A stretch of DNA of 27,710 nucleotides from Pelagophyceae sp. CCMP2097 (GCA_026770575.1 MU657170.1:312324-340033), one strand, 5' to 3'. Shown: positions 1-10,511, counted from the first letter of the stretch. The notes: generated by a model from the letters alone, not told the origin. Translations and numbers: made by a program.

Positions 1-603
1 CAAACAATGTCTGGTGTACCGGGCATCATGGGACTCAGCGCGACGTCCTCTATCACTCCCAACAGAGCCAAACTCCAACCGACGAAAACTGCGATAGACA
101 GAAAGTCCTCGGCGTCATTAGCGAAACCCCTTGTACGGGCTCACGCCGCGGTCAGAGATACGACCTTGCATTTTGTGGGCCCTGCCTGAAGGCTAAACTA
201 GTTTGATTCAGAGCACGTCAACGCGGACCATGTCGCCGCGCTCTCGCTCTGCGCCGCAGAATGCCGGTCCTCGAAGCTCGCGTTGCTGCTGGTAGCCCGC
301 GCCGCATCGGCGGCCCCAAAATGGCCACACAGCCCCAAGATATAAAAAATGTCATCTTTGTGCTCTCGCCACGCGATACGATTACGGGCAATGTCGATGA
401 AAACTGGCTGGGTGGTTGTCTCTCGACGAGCTCGTTCGGGCCGGCGCAACCTGGCCGTCGACGCCGACCATTTTTATTTTTACAATTTTCAATGTCGCCC
501 CCTATCACGATCACGAGAGATCGAGCTGCCACTGCGCAGCTGCCAGTACTAGTGTCACTGCCACTGCCAGTGACGCGGCGGGCGGCGCCGACGACCGCGA
601 CCG
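1..603. other. Non-coding upstream region of the first MYND gene
   Basis: No convincing coding sequence is seen here. Open frames on both strands are short and lack domain-like composition. A TATA-like string (TATAAAAAA, 341-349) lies about 255 bp before the ATG at 604. It could be a core promoter for the downstream gene, but the distance is long and nothing else supports it. Confidence 0.4.
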
Positions 604-1629
604 ATGGACGGCGCGCCGGCCCGCAAGCCCTGCTGCGTCTGCGACGCGCCGAACGGCAAGCACTGCGCCAAGTGCAAGTCGCGCCACTACTGCTCGAAAA
701 AGTGCCAGCTCGTAGACTGGAACGAGGGCGGGCACAAGGCGCAGTGCAGGCAGATGACCGCCGAGTTCCAGGACCGGCTCCTCGAAGAGCTTATGCCGAA
801 GAAGAAGATCAAGGAGGAGCCCGCCATCGTCACGGACGTCTTGTTGGCGGACGGTTCCAAGGCGGCGGCGCGCTTATCGGCTGTTCCGACGGAAAAGACG
901 GCGGTCAAGACCACCGCGCAGGGCGGAGACACGCCAGACTGGCGCGGAACGTGCGCCATCTGCCTCGACCTGCTGCCGATCGAAACTGACCGGCAAATGT
1001 TCTACGAGTGCTGCTGCAAGAGCATTTGCGCGAAATGCTCCGCCAAGTGCCAGCAGCACGACGACCGGTGCCCGCTCTGCCGAGCGCCCTCCCCCAAGTC
1101 TGGCGAGACGCTGCTCCGGCTGCAGAAGCATGCGGACAAGGGGAATGCCGAGGCACAGCTGCAACTCGGAGACTCGTACAGTCAGGGTGCCTTAGGTCTC
1201 AAGCAGAACTTTACGCGGGCGGCGCAGCTGTACGAGCGCGCTGCGGCCCAAGGGCACGCACAGGCGCAGTTTACTTTGGGGCAGTGCTATGAGGCTGGGA
1301 ACGGCTTAAAGATCGACTACAAGACGGCCGCGCACTGGTACCGACGGGCAGCCGAGAAAGGCTATCCTCACGCCCAACGCAACCTCGGTGCGATAATCTA
1401 CCACGGCAAGGGCGTGGCGCAGTCGTACGACGAAGCTGTGAAGTGGTACCGGCTCGCGGCGGCGCAGGGCGAGGCAAGCGCGCTCTATATGCTCGGCTGC
1501 TGTTTCGAAGGCGGCCGCGGCGTGCCGGAAGACCTCGACGAGGCACTGCGCCTCTACAAGCGCGCCGCGGCGCTGGGGTCCGTCGCGGCCGCATCGGCGG
1601 TCGACGCGGTGGAGGCGCACAGGAAGTAG
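604..1629 (+). CDS. MYND-type zinc finger / RING-like / Sel1-repeat protein, copy 1
   Basis: A 341-residue single-exon protein. Residues 10-48 form a MYND zinc finger (C10, C13, C21, C24, C30, C34, H44, C48). Residues 117-159 form a RING-like finger (C117-x2-C120, a CCC run at 136-138, C142-x2-C145, C156-x2-C159). Residues about 179-322 hold four Sel1-like repeats of 36 residues with the AAAQG and LG..Y motifs. MYND and Sel1 modules bind proteins; a RING suggests possible ubiquitin-ligase activity, but the middle ligands are irregular, so catalysis is inference. The start is set by the ATG just before the MYND finger, matching the paralogue at 6884-8029. A charged linker with KKKIKEEP (66-73) separates the fingers. 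No intron is needed. The cellular partner is unknown. Confidence 0.92.
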   Translation: MDGAPARKPCCVCDAPNGKHCAKCKSRHYCSKKCQLVDWNEGGHKAQCRQMTAEFQDRLLEELMPKKKIKEEPAIVTDVLLADGSKAAARLSAVPTEKTAVKTTAQGGDTPDWRGTCAICLDLLPIETDRQMFYECCCKSICAKCSAKCQQHDDRCPLCRAPSPKSGETLLRLQKHADKGNAEAQLQLGDSYSQGALGLKQNFTRAAQLYERAAAQGHAQAQFTLGQCYEAGNGLKIDYKTAAHWYRRAAEKGYPHAQRNLGAIIYHGKGVAQSYDEAVKWYRLAAAQGEASALYMLGCCFEGGRGVPEDLDEALRLYKRAAALGSVAAASAVDAVEAHRK

Positions 1630-2092
1630 GAATTCCTAGCGGAGGCTGCGGAACAAGATCGAAGCGCTCTCGGCGCGCTCCCCCGGCTGATCCAAAGGCC
1701 GCGCTGCTGCCATCTCGGCATCACATCTCCGCCCCCGGCCGCTGTTTCCGCGGCGCCAAGAAGCGCGAAGGCGACCGACGACCGCGACGTCCCTCCATAT
1801 GCTCCACCGAGGAGCCGAGCTGTGCTGGACTCTCCCTAAGTCATCCTCCCGGAGAAGACTCCATCCGGGGAGGACATGCCCTCGCGCAGTCGGCGCGCCC
1901 GGGTGGGGGCACTTTTGGAAAGGATCCTGGCGCGGGCGCTTCCGCCGTCGGTGCCCGTGGGAGACGCAGGTGCCGCCGCCCGCGGAGGGGCCGACCAAGC
2001 TCGTACGAGGCGTGTGTGAGTGCTCGGCCAAAGTCTCTTTTCACCGAAACGCCCGGGGCGTGAACGCCATTTCCATTTCCGGTGGTGGCGCG
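1630..2092. other. Intergenic spacer between MYND copy 1 and the PH gene
   Basis: About 460 bp between two genes on the same strand. Frames are open in places but show no domain or repeat pattern. It presumably contains the 3' UTR of the first gene and the promoter of the second. I see no TATA or CCAAT box that stands out. Confidence 0.4.
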
Positions 2093-4028
2093 ATGGTGCC
2101 GTCGGGGGCGTCTTCGCTGCGGTTTGAGCAGTACAAGTTGTCGCAGAAGCGGTCGAGGGAAGCTGCTGTGGCGAAAGCCAGTTTGGAGGGGAAAGTGTTT
2201 GAAGCGCAAGGCATCCTGTACAAACGTAAGACCCCACCGCTGCCCGCGGACGGCGCGATCTCGGGACGACGGCGCGCGGTCGGTACGGCTTTGCGTAGGG
2301 TCTCGGTATGGGACGTGGCTGCGTCGGTACTTTCGCCTGGAGGGCAGGCGGCTGTCTTATTCTACGAATCTCGAGGATGGTCTCACCCGTACCGTTTCCC
2401 CGCGTCCCGCGCACGCTTCGGAACCGCAGAGGGCCTGCGGTCATGCAGTGGCGCGTAGGCGGCGAGCTCGACCTCCAGATGGTGTGTTTTAGAAGCGTGT
2501 AAATCGACGCTGTGTGCTCACGCATCGCGCAGTAGGTGGAACACTTGGAAAAACGTTAGGTCGAAGACCTGGAAACCGAAGGCCGAGTCCTCACGCTGAA
2601 ACAAGTCGGCGGCTGGACGCTCGTTTTGCGCGCGCCGACGGTGGCGGAAGCGATGCAGTGGGCGACTACGCTCCAAAAGCGCGTTGGAGGGCCCGCGAAC
2701 GCGCCGGAGGGCGCGCCAACGGACGCGGCCCCTGCCGTCGGTGCGCCCGTCGCCGTCATTGCGCCCGTCGGCGCGGCGACGGTGCCGGGGCGCGACCGCG
2801 CCGCTTCGGCGCATCGGGTTTCTTTTGCCCGTGACGTCGACCACGACGTCGACGACGTGAGCGAGAGCAGCGACGACGAAGACACCAGGTCCGTTTTGCG
2901 TGGCGGCGTGCCTTTCGCACCTCGCGCGCAGGGAACTGCGCCGCGCGTCGTTTGAGCACACACCTGGCGAGCACGCCTCTGCTGGCGAGCACGTGTCCAT
3001 CAACTTTGCGCCCCACGAGGGCGCAGCGCCCCGCGACGCCGCGCCGAGCGAGGCGCCCGTCTCCATCAACTTTGCGCCGCACGACGCCGCCGCGCCCGGC
3101 GACGCCGCGCCCAGCGAGGCGCCCGTTTCGCGGCGCGTCTCTCGCGACCCGAGCCCGGGTCGCGCGGAGGCGACGGCGAAGCGGCCGTTGGACGAGGCCA
3201 AAAAGCGGCCGTTGGACGAGTCCGAGGAAGCGCCATTTGAGCAGGTGCGCGTCCTTTGGTGGCGAAGGCTCGCTGCGTGCCGTCGTCCGTCACGCCGCGT
3301 TGCGTGCGGTCGTCCATCGACGCACACCGACTCTTCCTTCCCAACTGTTGACCGACTGACTCGCAGCGCCGCAAGCGTTCCATGGACGCTAACGACCCGT
3401 GCGCCCCGCCCCGCCCCGCGCCCCATCGTCGCCGTGACGACCGTCTCACAGCTTCGCCCACGCCTCTGCCGACGCGGGCGACGCGGGCGATGTCCACGCC
3501 TTAGTCGAAGTCGTCCACGCTTCCGCTTCGGCCTCCGTCGACGACGCTTGGGCCTCCGTCGAAGACGCCGACGTGGCCCACGCTTCGGCCGACTTTGGCG
3601 ACGCCTCGGCGTCTGTCGACGACGCCTCGGCCGAAGTGGCTCACGCGTCGGCCGACGTCGACGACGCCCCGCCGCCGCCCGCCTCGCCGCAGCCCGCCTC
3701 GCTGCCGTTTCAGCAGCGCAACGTCGTGCCCATCGTGCGTGTCGGTGCCCCGTCTTAATGACTCTCCCACCGGACGCGTAGGACGTACTCCCGATCAAAG
3801 CGCGCGCTTTCGAGCACGAGTCGGACAACGACAACTACTGGATGTGCCTCATCGGACTCACGTCAGTGCCCTGAGCCCCGCTTGGCGCGAAACGAGCCCC
3901 GCGCCTCGGTCGAGCCCTGTGCCCTTTGCGCGAGGGGCCTTTCTAGGTCACTCTACGCTGCCGACGACGAGGCGCACGACCATGACGACGACGACGACAT
4001 GTACGCGGACGTCAACTGCGGCTGCTGA
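2093..4028 (+). CDS. PH-domain protein with acidic, repetitive tail (nine exons)
   Basis: Exon chain read from the sequence: 2093-2225, 2299-2379, 2459-2481, 2560-2888, 2932-3244, 3367-3398, 3452-3734, 3782-3861, 3947-4028. Every junction is GT...AG and keeps frame, giving about 451 residues. Residues about 36-121 form a pleckstrin-homology domain: GILYKR start, WLRRYFRLEGRRL core (51-63), and the C-terminal helix with the invariant Trp (W113 in EAMQWATTL). Such domains bind phosphoinositides or proteins at membranes. The tail has an acidic patch (DDVSESSDDED), two copies of VSINFAPH, paired KRPLDE motifs, HASAD/DDA acidic repeats in exon 7, and a run of Asp near the end. The protein ends in Cys-Gly-Cys, reminiscent of a CXC prenylation motif (inference). 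Exon 3 is only 23 bp; introns are 43-122 bp. Exon 5-7 boundaries are less certain because the tail has no homology guide. Confidence 0.75.
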
Positions 4029-4235
4029 GGCGCGCCGCGCGCATGCAAATGCGACACTTTGAGTTCTAAAATTTGGTATCGCCACTCGACAATCAAGCCC
4101 TGGCCACCCGGGGCTGCGGCTCGGGGGATGAAACGTCGGCTCTCCTTGGGACCATTGCCGACGGCAGCGGTCGATGACGCGGTCGAGAACAACGTCCACA
4201 CACAAATCTGCGGCGGTGACTCCGTTGCTTTGGGT

Positions 4236-4251
4236 GGTGTTATAAAACACC
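4236..4251 (-). terminator. Histone-type 3' stem-loop of the H4 gene
   Basis: On the minus strand a perfect 6-bp stem GGTGTT/AACACC encloses the 4-nt loop TTAT, followed by ACCCAAAG. It lies 72 nt after the H4 stop. Stem size, loop size and the following ACCCA-like tail match the SLBP-bound processing element of replication-dependent histone mRNAs. The H3 gene has the same stem. Confidence 0.85.
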
Positions 4252-4323
4252 GGTTTTGTTGTTGTGGTGGTAGAGCGCCGGCCTCCCCCGAAGAGAGGAT
4301 GGGTGGCGCTCGTCGAGGGCTGC

Positions 4324-4788
<465 letters not shown>

Positions 4789-4901
4789 TTAGACATTTTG
4801 GATCAAGGGGCCGGCGGAGGCGCGTGCGGATCACGCTGTGTGTCCCTCCGCGCCCCTTCGCGCCCGGATTCATCGCTCTCACGCCCGTAGGACCCCTCTA
4901 G

Positions 4902-5441
<540 letters not shown>

Positions 5442-5493
5442 ATGCGCCTCGCTCTGCCTGGCGGCCGTCGACGACCGCAATCAACCACCAACC

Positions 5494-5509
5494 GGTGTTT
5501 CTCAACACC
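5494..5509 (+). terminator. Histone-type 3' stem-loop of the H3 gene
   Basis: A perfect 6-bp stem GGTGTT/AACACC encloses loop TCTC and is followed by ACCCCAAAGA. It is the same stem as after H4, with a different loop, which is what conservation of structure would give. It probably directs SLBP/U7-type 3' processing. Confidence 0.85.
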
Positions 5510-5798
5510 ACCCCAAAGACACGGGAACAAAGCGGACGCTCTCGACTGACTCGCACGGTATTCGTTCGACAAGGATGGCACAAAGGCCCTCGTCGTTCGT
5601 CGACTTGCGGGCACGCGAAAACTCCTCTTTCACTGCTAGGAATTCCTATCATAGATTGACCGGAAATTGTATTGTGCGGATATCACACTTTTTCACAACC
5701 TAGCGGGAAGGGGCCACCGAGGGGCTTCCGCAAGGCTACAATACCACAGCCCGATCGGGTCCCGGTCTCTGCATAGGAATTCCAAGACAACCTGGAAA
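5510..5798. other. Spacer after H3
   Basis: About 290 bp with no gene recognised. It runs up to the CTGGAAA target duplication (5792-5798) of the next element. Confidence 0.4.
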
Positions 5799-6352
5799 CA
5801 GGAGCTTAAACGGGTTCGGGTTTACCCGAAACCCTTTGGGTCGGGTATGCCGGGTTTGCGCGCTTGGCCGACCCGTCGACGCGCGGGTCTGGCCATGGCA
5901 CAAACCCGAACCCGACGGGTGCACCGGGTGGGAAACCCGCGGTTACCCGACAAACCCGCGTTCTGGCAGGCGCCGGCGCCGCACCCTGGAAGACCGAAAC
6001 ATCCGGGATCGCGCTAGATTTTCTCAGCTCGGGTTTCTCTATTCGTGTGCAATTGTCAAGCGTATCATATATTGGAACTCGGGCCGCGCGGTTGCGAGCG
6101 GCGTCGATGCCGCGGGTACGGTGGCTCTCCGGAAAGGGGCTTTAAAGTACGGGTTCGACCCGAAACCGAACCCGACCCGACCCGAACTTTTGCGTGCTTC
6201 GACCGGCAAACCCGCGACCCGCGGGTCTGGCCGTGGCCCCAACCCAAACCCGACCCGAGAAGGCGGGTTTGGTCGTTCGACAAACCCGCGACCCGAGGGT
6301 TCGGCACAAATTGAAAACCCGACCCGACCCGAATACACCGTTTAAGCTCCTG
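5799..6352. mobile_element. Small TIR element with CGGGT-type internal repeats, copy 1
   Basis: A 554-bp element. Its ends are perfect 15-bp inverted repeats: CAGGAGCTTAAACGG at 5799-5813 and the complement at 6338-6352. Identical 7-bp direct repeats CTGGAAA flank it at 5792-5798 and 6353-6359, as expected for a target-site duplication. The interior is made of degenerate CGGGTCGGGTT/AACCCGACCCG strings in two partly duplicated halves (about 5811-5960 and 6145-6337) separated by about 180 bp of other sequence. No transposase is present, so it is non-autonomous and MITE-like. A 7-bp duplication does not fit one superfamily cleanly; the CAGG end recalls hAT, which normally makes 8 bp. A related copy lies at 15240-15446 in the opposite orientation. 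Confidence 0.8.
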
Positions 6353-6359
6353 CTGGAAA

Positions 6360-6883
6360 TGGACCGAAGCTGTCTCGCACGGGGAAGAGACGGCGACTGC
6401 TCTCCAACTCAGCGCCACTACGTCGGAGGGCTCGGCCCGCGCCCGGCCCGGAAGAATCGAGGCCGCCCGTCCTCCGGCGCTCCTGTCGCATGTATGGATC
6501 ACGATCCGACCTGCCGGCGAATACGGTTGGAAAACCCAAACCGTCACAGCCGACCTTTTTGAGGCCAACGTCGAGAGCGACCTCCAACCGAGCGGTGGCT
6601 CTGCAGCCCACCCCGAGGACCTAACCTACGATGCCCCCACCCGCTCCGCCCGGCGCGGCCTCGGTGAGGGCGGGACGCGGGACCTCGTCGAGCTCCTTTT
6701 GACCGCAAAATCAATTCCACCCGAGTGATCCGGCCATGACGCACCGCCACCCGCCTGGTGCTTGTTTGTCATCATCGCCGCCGCGCGGGCGCCAAACTGA
6801 CACGCGCGCCCGCTCGAGGCCCTCACGGTCGAGGCGTTGAAACGACGGGGTTCATCTGTTATGGAACGAAGCGCTCTTCCGCG
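6360..6883. other. Spacer before MYND copy 2 (3' side)
   Basis: About 520 bp with no supported gene. Frames are short and of mixed composition. It includes the 3' flank of the minus-strand MYND gene. I see nothing else in it. Confidence 0.4.
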
Positions 6884-8029
6884 TCACGCGGCGCGCGCCG
6901 CCGCGAGGAACGCCGCGAGACGTTGAACCTCCGCCGCGGCGCTGGCTAGCCCCTTCGCTGCGGCGCGCTTGAAGAGGCGCAGCGCCTCGTGGTAGTCCCG
7001 CGGCACGCCTTGGCCGTTTGCGTGGCATGCACCGAGGTTTAAGAGCGCGTCCGGCTGGTCCTGCGCAGCGGCGAGCCGGTACCACTTCACGGCTTCGTCG
7101 TACGACTGCGACACGCCGAGGCCGTATTCGTAAAACACGCCGAGGCTGTAGAGCGCATTCGACATGCCCTGCGCCGCGGCGAGCCGGTTCCACTTCACGG
7201 CTTCGTCGTACGACTGCGACACGCCCTTGCCCTCGTAGAACGCATTACCGAGATTGACCTGCGCAGCAGGGAATCCTTGCTCGGCTGCACGCTGAAACCA
7301 CTGCGCGGCGGTCTCGTGGTCGATCTCGACACCTTGCCCTTGAGCGTAACAAGACCCCAGATAACTCTGAGCTTGTGCATTGCCTTGCGCGGCTGCGCGC
7401 TCGAGCAGCTGAAATCCCTGCTTAAAATCCTGCTGGAGTCCCGATTTACCATCACAGTACATGCCTCCGAGCATGATCTGCGCCTCAGCGTTGCCCTTGT
7501 CAACGTGCTTCTGCAGCCGGCGAAGCAACTCGTCAGCCGACTTGTGGGCCGACGCTCGGCAGAGCGGGCAGCGGTTGTCGTGCTCCCGGCACGTGTCGGA
7601 GCATACCGTGCAAATATTCTTGCAGCAGCACGGGTAGAAAGTCACGTCGTCAACTCCGAATGGAAGGAGATCGAGACATATGGCGCACCTGTCGCGCCAG
7701 GACGGCGCATCGTTGCTCAGCGGACTGGCCTCCGTCTTTTTCAGCCAAAGAGCCGGCGCGACCGCCTCGGCACCGTCCGGCGGCGCGACGCCCTCGACGA
7801 TGGGCGGCTCCTCCTTGGGCTTCTTTTCCGGCATAAGCGTATCCAAGAGGCGGTCCTGGAACTCGGCGGCTAGCTGCCTGCACGCCTTGTTGTGCCCTCG
7901 TTTCCAGTCGACGAGCTGGCACTTTTTCGAGCAGTAGTGCCGCGATTTGCACTTGGTGCAGTGCTTGCTGTTGGGCGCGTCGCAGACGCAGCAGGGCTTT
8001 AGAACGGCGGATGCCGGTGGGGCGTCCAT
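6884..8029 (-). CDS. MYND-type zinc finger / RING-like / Sel1-repeat protein, copy 2
   Basis: A 381-residue single-exon protein, paralogous to 604-1629 and on the opposite strand. MYND finger at 13-50 (C13, C16, C24, C27, C33, C37, H46, C50). RING-like finger at 115-157 (C115-x2-C118, CCC at 134-136, C140-x2-C143, C154-x2-C157). Five Sel1 repeats span about 180-359, one more than copy 1. The extra repeat comes from a 108-bp internal duplication. The frame is open 132 codons further upstream, but that part runs into the 8285-9168 repeat, so the ATG at 8029, aligned with the start of copy 1, is preferred. An ATG at 8065 is an alternative. It is probably a protein-interaction or ubiquitin-ligase-type scaffold; the substrate is unknown. 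Confidence 0.9.
   Translation of the reverse strand: MDAPPASAVLKPCCVCDAPNSKHCTKCKSRHYCSKKCQLVDWKRGHNKACRQLAAEFQDRLLDTLMPEKKPKEEPPIVEGVAPPDGAEAVAPALWLKKTEASPLSNDAPSWRDRCAICLDLLPFGVDDVTFYPCCCKNICTVCSDTCREHDNRCPLCRASAHKSADELLRRLQKHVDKGNAEAQIMLGGMYCDGKSGLQQDFKQGFQLLERAAAQGNAQAQSYLGSCYAQGQGVEIDHETAAQWFQRAAEQGFPAAQVNLGNAFYEGKGVSQSYDEAVKWNRLAAAQGMSNALYSLGVFYEYGLGVSQSYDEAVKWYRLAAAQDQPDALLNLGACHANGQGVPRDYHEALRLFKRAAAKGLASAAAEVQRLAAFLAAARAA
7083..7298 (-). repeat. 108-bp tandem duplication inside the Sel1 region
   Basis: Two adjacent 108-bp (36-codon) units start at 7083 and 7191. Each begins with the same stretch coding SQSYDEAVKW. The length equals one Sel1 repeat, so the duplication adds a whole repeat without shifting frame. 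Copy 1 at 604-1629 has a single such unit. Confidence 0.75.
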
Positions 8030-8284
8030 CGTGTCGAGCTTGCGAGCTGGCAGAGTGCTGTTCATGGACCTCTCGCTAACGCACCAAGGTCCGCTGATAT
8101 TATGCGGTCCGTTGGACCGGGACGCAAAAAAGGTACGAATCGGGGGTACGAAAAATCCCGTGGACCAAGAATTGTGTTTTGGAGGGGAAGGAGGTCTCAG
8201 ACGTCGCGCGCGAGACATGCGTTGGACGCGCAGTCGAATTCTAGGATGGGAACGTGCAATCAGATCTTGAATCCGACCAGACGC
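8030..8284. promoter_or_regulatory. Upstream region of MYND copy 2
   Basis: About 255 bp between the gene start and the palindromic element. No TATA or CCAAT box stands out. It must hold the promoter if the start at 8029 is right, unless transcription begins in the palindrome, whose ends carry the TATA-like palindrome GGTATATATACC. Confidence 0.35.
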
Positions 8285-9168
8285 CGTTGCGGTATATATA
8301 CCGGGCCCCACCACAATCACCTCCAAGGCGCAATGACCCGCTGGGGGCAAAAGGGGATTCACCGGATCATTATCCTTGGAGGTGATTGTGGGGCCCGGTA
8401 TATATACCGCAACGCTCCCCCACACGCATACCGTAGGAACGGGAGGTTTAGCGAGGAGAAAGGCAAATTACGATAATGCACCGAGCCTTGGTCCGGCTCC
8501 GGTGGCGGCCGCACTGCAGGTCTTGAACCTGTTGCCGCAGGGCGGGCTTACTGCGTGTCTTGGACACATGGCCGCTGGGGAGTGAGGGCTTACCAGGGTC
8601 ACACTCGCCAAAATCGAGTGCCCCCTGCGGGAATCGAACCCGAGACCATTCGCAAGTGATTGTGCACGTGGGCCCATTAGCCCGCAATGGCCCGCTGGGG
8701 GCAAAAGGGGATTTACCGGATCATTATCCTTGGAGGTGATTGTGGGGCCCGGTATATATACCGCAACGCAAGGATAATGATCCGGTGAATCCCCTTTTGC
8801 CCCCAGCGGGTCTTTGCGGGTCAGTGGGTCCACGTACACAATCACTTGCGAATGGTCTCGGGCTCGATTCCCGCAGGGGGCATTCGATTTTGGCGAGTGT
8901 TACCCTGGTACTAAGCCTCCACTCCCCAGCGGACAAGTGTCCAAGACACGCAGTAAGCCCGCCCCGCGGCAACAGGTTCAAGACCTACAGTAAGGCCGCC
9001 ACCGGAGCCGGACCAAGGCCCGGTGCATTATCGTATTTTGTCTTTCTCTACGCTAAACCTCCCGTTCCTACGGTATGCGTGTGAGGGAGCGTTGCGGTAT
9101 ATGTACCGGGCCCCACAATCACCTCCAAGGATAATGATCCGGTGAATCCCCTTTTGCCCCCAGCGGGT
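8285..9168. mobile_element. Large imperfect palindrome of two inverted element copies with tRNA-like B boxes
   Basis: Left arm about 8336-8750 and right arm about 8765-9168 are inverted copies of each other with scattered differences, meeting near 8757. Each arm carries an end unit running from GGTATATATACC through GGGCCCCACAATCACC to CCCCCAGCGGG. A truncated extra end lies at about 8285-8330. Inside each arm is an RNA polymerase III B-box-like sequence: GGTTCGATTCC on the minus strand (8640-8630) and GGCTCGATTCC on the plus strand (8861-8871). A second GGTTCAAGACC motif is in the right arm near 8975. No protein is encoded. It looks like a tRNA-derived SINE or MITE inserted twice head to head, or one element that foldback-duplicated. 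Confidence 0.65.
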
Positions 9169-9440
9169 CTTTACGGACGCGGCGGAGCACGACGCGATTT
9201 ATGAGTGCCCACAAAATCCAGGATTTTGAGATCCCGGTAAAGAGGCCGCGGAAAGTGAGTTGGGGGTGAAAAACCACTTAATCCAAGAAGCAGCCGAGAC
9301 TGCACATCAAGGGGCGGCTTTTGACATGAAAATATGGCACCATCTGTCACTGACGTATGCCCTGGCAAAAGGGATTTCCGGTCCCAGTGCCAGGAGCCAG
9401 TTGAGAAAAGTGTATAAAAACACATCCCATTCTTATTGAG
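9169..9440. other. Non-coding spacer
   Basis: No gene is seen. A GGAAAGTGAGTTGGGGG-type string near 9250 recurs near 9688, suggesting a dispersed or duplicated segment. Confidence 0.35.
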
Positions 9441-9460
9441 GTTTTTTGGTACCCGGACCC

Positions 9461-9541
9461 GGATTTGAACCGGCGTACATTCATTTCACTTGCTGACATT
9501 TTTCCGATTTTTTTTATACGCAAAGCCGGGCTCGAACCGGC
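9461..9541 (-). repeat. tRNA T-arm-like remnants
   Basis: On the minus strand, positions 9541-9525 form a perfect T-arm: 5-bp stem GCCGG/CCGGC around loop TTCGAGC. A second B-box match, GGTTCAAATCC, lies at 9471-9461. No matching acceptor stem, D-arm or normal anticodon arm can be folded, so these are tRNA-derived remnants or SINE parts rather than tRNA genes. An 8-bp hairpin (GTGTAAAA/TTTTACAC) lies just upstream of the perfect T-arm. Confidence 0.4.
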
Positions 9542-10176
9542 GACCTCGTGTAAAACCATTTTTACACACGCTGTTAGTAGACGTAGTAGACCTAATACCT
9601 TTGAACACAGGCAACGAACGCACTCGCAAGCGAGGGAACGAACGTCTCTCTGAAAGTGATGTCACAATGGTTCAGACGGGAACTGCGGAAAGTGAGTTGG
9701 GGGGTGGCTTACGCGATGCGTGTCGTGGAAAGTGAAAGTGAAAAGAAAAATGTTGGGGGGTGCCGTTCGGAAGAGCGTCGAGGACTGTGACGGAAAGGTG
9801 TCTTCAGATTTGCGATCCGATGTCTATGGACCGAGGACAAGGTCCTTGCAAAAAAGGAAAATCCCGGTTTTCCTTGATTCGTGCCTTTTTCTCCCCCTGG
9901 TTCGTGCCTTTTTCGTACCCTCATTCGCACCGTACCTTCTTTTCAAATTCTCCTAAACAGCACTCCAGCAGCCTGGCACCAGTTCAAAACTTGAGCCTCT
10001 GACGTCAGTTCAAAATATATGAGATCAAATCCTCATCCTGAACTTGCGGGCTCCTTTTTGATTCGCAGATGGGCGGGGCACGCAGACCAAATTAGATCAG
10101 CCGCCTTCAATAAATTAATTTGGGCGAATATCCTACCAGAGCCTTATCACCGGATTTAGTAGGAGGCCTAGCTTGA

Positions 10177-10235
10177 GGGAGGTCTTACGATGGTGACAGG
10201 GGGCGCCCCCCCATGTGGCCATCGTAAGACCTCCC
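10177..10235. repeat. Perfect 17-bp hairpin with GC-palindrome loop
   Basis: GGGAGGTCTTACGATGG (10177-10193) pairs perfectly with 10219-10235. The 25-nt loop contains a second palindrome, GGGGGCGCCCCC. Possible small structured RNA, foldback element or recombination site; nothing decides between these. Confidence 0.6.
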
Positions 10236-10471
10236 TTTAGCCAGGCCCCCTACGATGCCCAATGATGAGGGTTGATATGATATCGCCAAAATCGTTGTCG
10301 TCGATAACTTGGCCTTGATGAAAACGCATTTTTTATAACGGCCCTAAAAATGTTAACGGCATTGAAGGCGGATTTGATTTGGTCTGCACGGGGGATTTTT
10401 TTGACTGACAGGGTGGCGAATTAAACGTAGGACGGCAAAAGAACGTATGAGGCCCTTGAGGGAACGTAGTA

Positions 10472-10511
10472 AAGGGCGTGGAGTTAAGTGGAAGGGCGTG
10501 GGGTTAAGTGG
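10472..10511. repeat. 20-bp tandem duplication
   Basis: Two adjacent units AAGGGCGTGGAGTTAAGTGG (10472-10491) and a copy with one A-to-G change (10492-10511). No coding context. Confidence 0.7.

Noticed and set aside
2518..3834. 438-codon minus-strand open frame
   Set aside because: Arg-rich antisense shadow of the PH gene; frame openness follows from GC bias in the plus-strand exons.
5836..6345. 169-codon plus frame in the CGGGT element
   Set aside because: It is a product of the repeated CGGGT motif inside a TIR-bounded element, with many Pro/Arg/Thr repeats in all frames.
8030..8425. 132-codon N-terminal extension of MYND copy 2
   Set aside because: It reads through the palindromic repeat and has no counterpart in copy 1, whose start aligns with the ATG at 8029.
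8610..8700. Complete tRNA gene on the minus strand
   Set aside because: B box and a TGCCCCC/GGGGGCA pairing exist, but length and D- and anticodon arms do not fit a tRNA.
9490..9735. Frame with PGSNRRPRV / GLEPATS-type peptide
   Set aside because: The peptide comes from translating the tRNA T-arm-like sequence, a common artefact.
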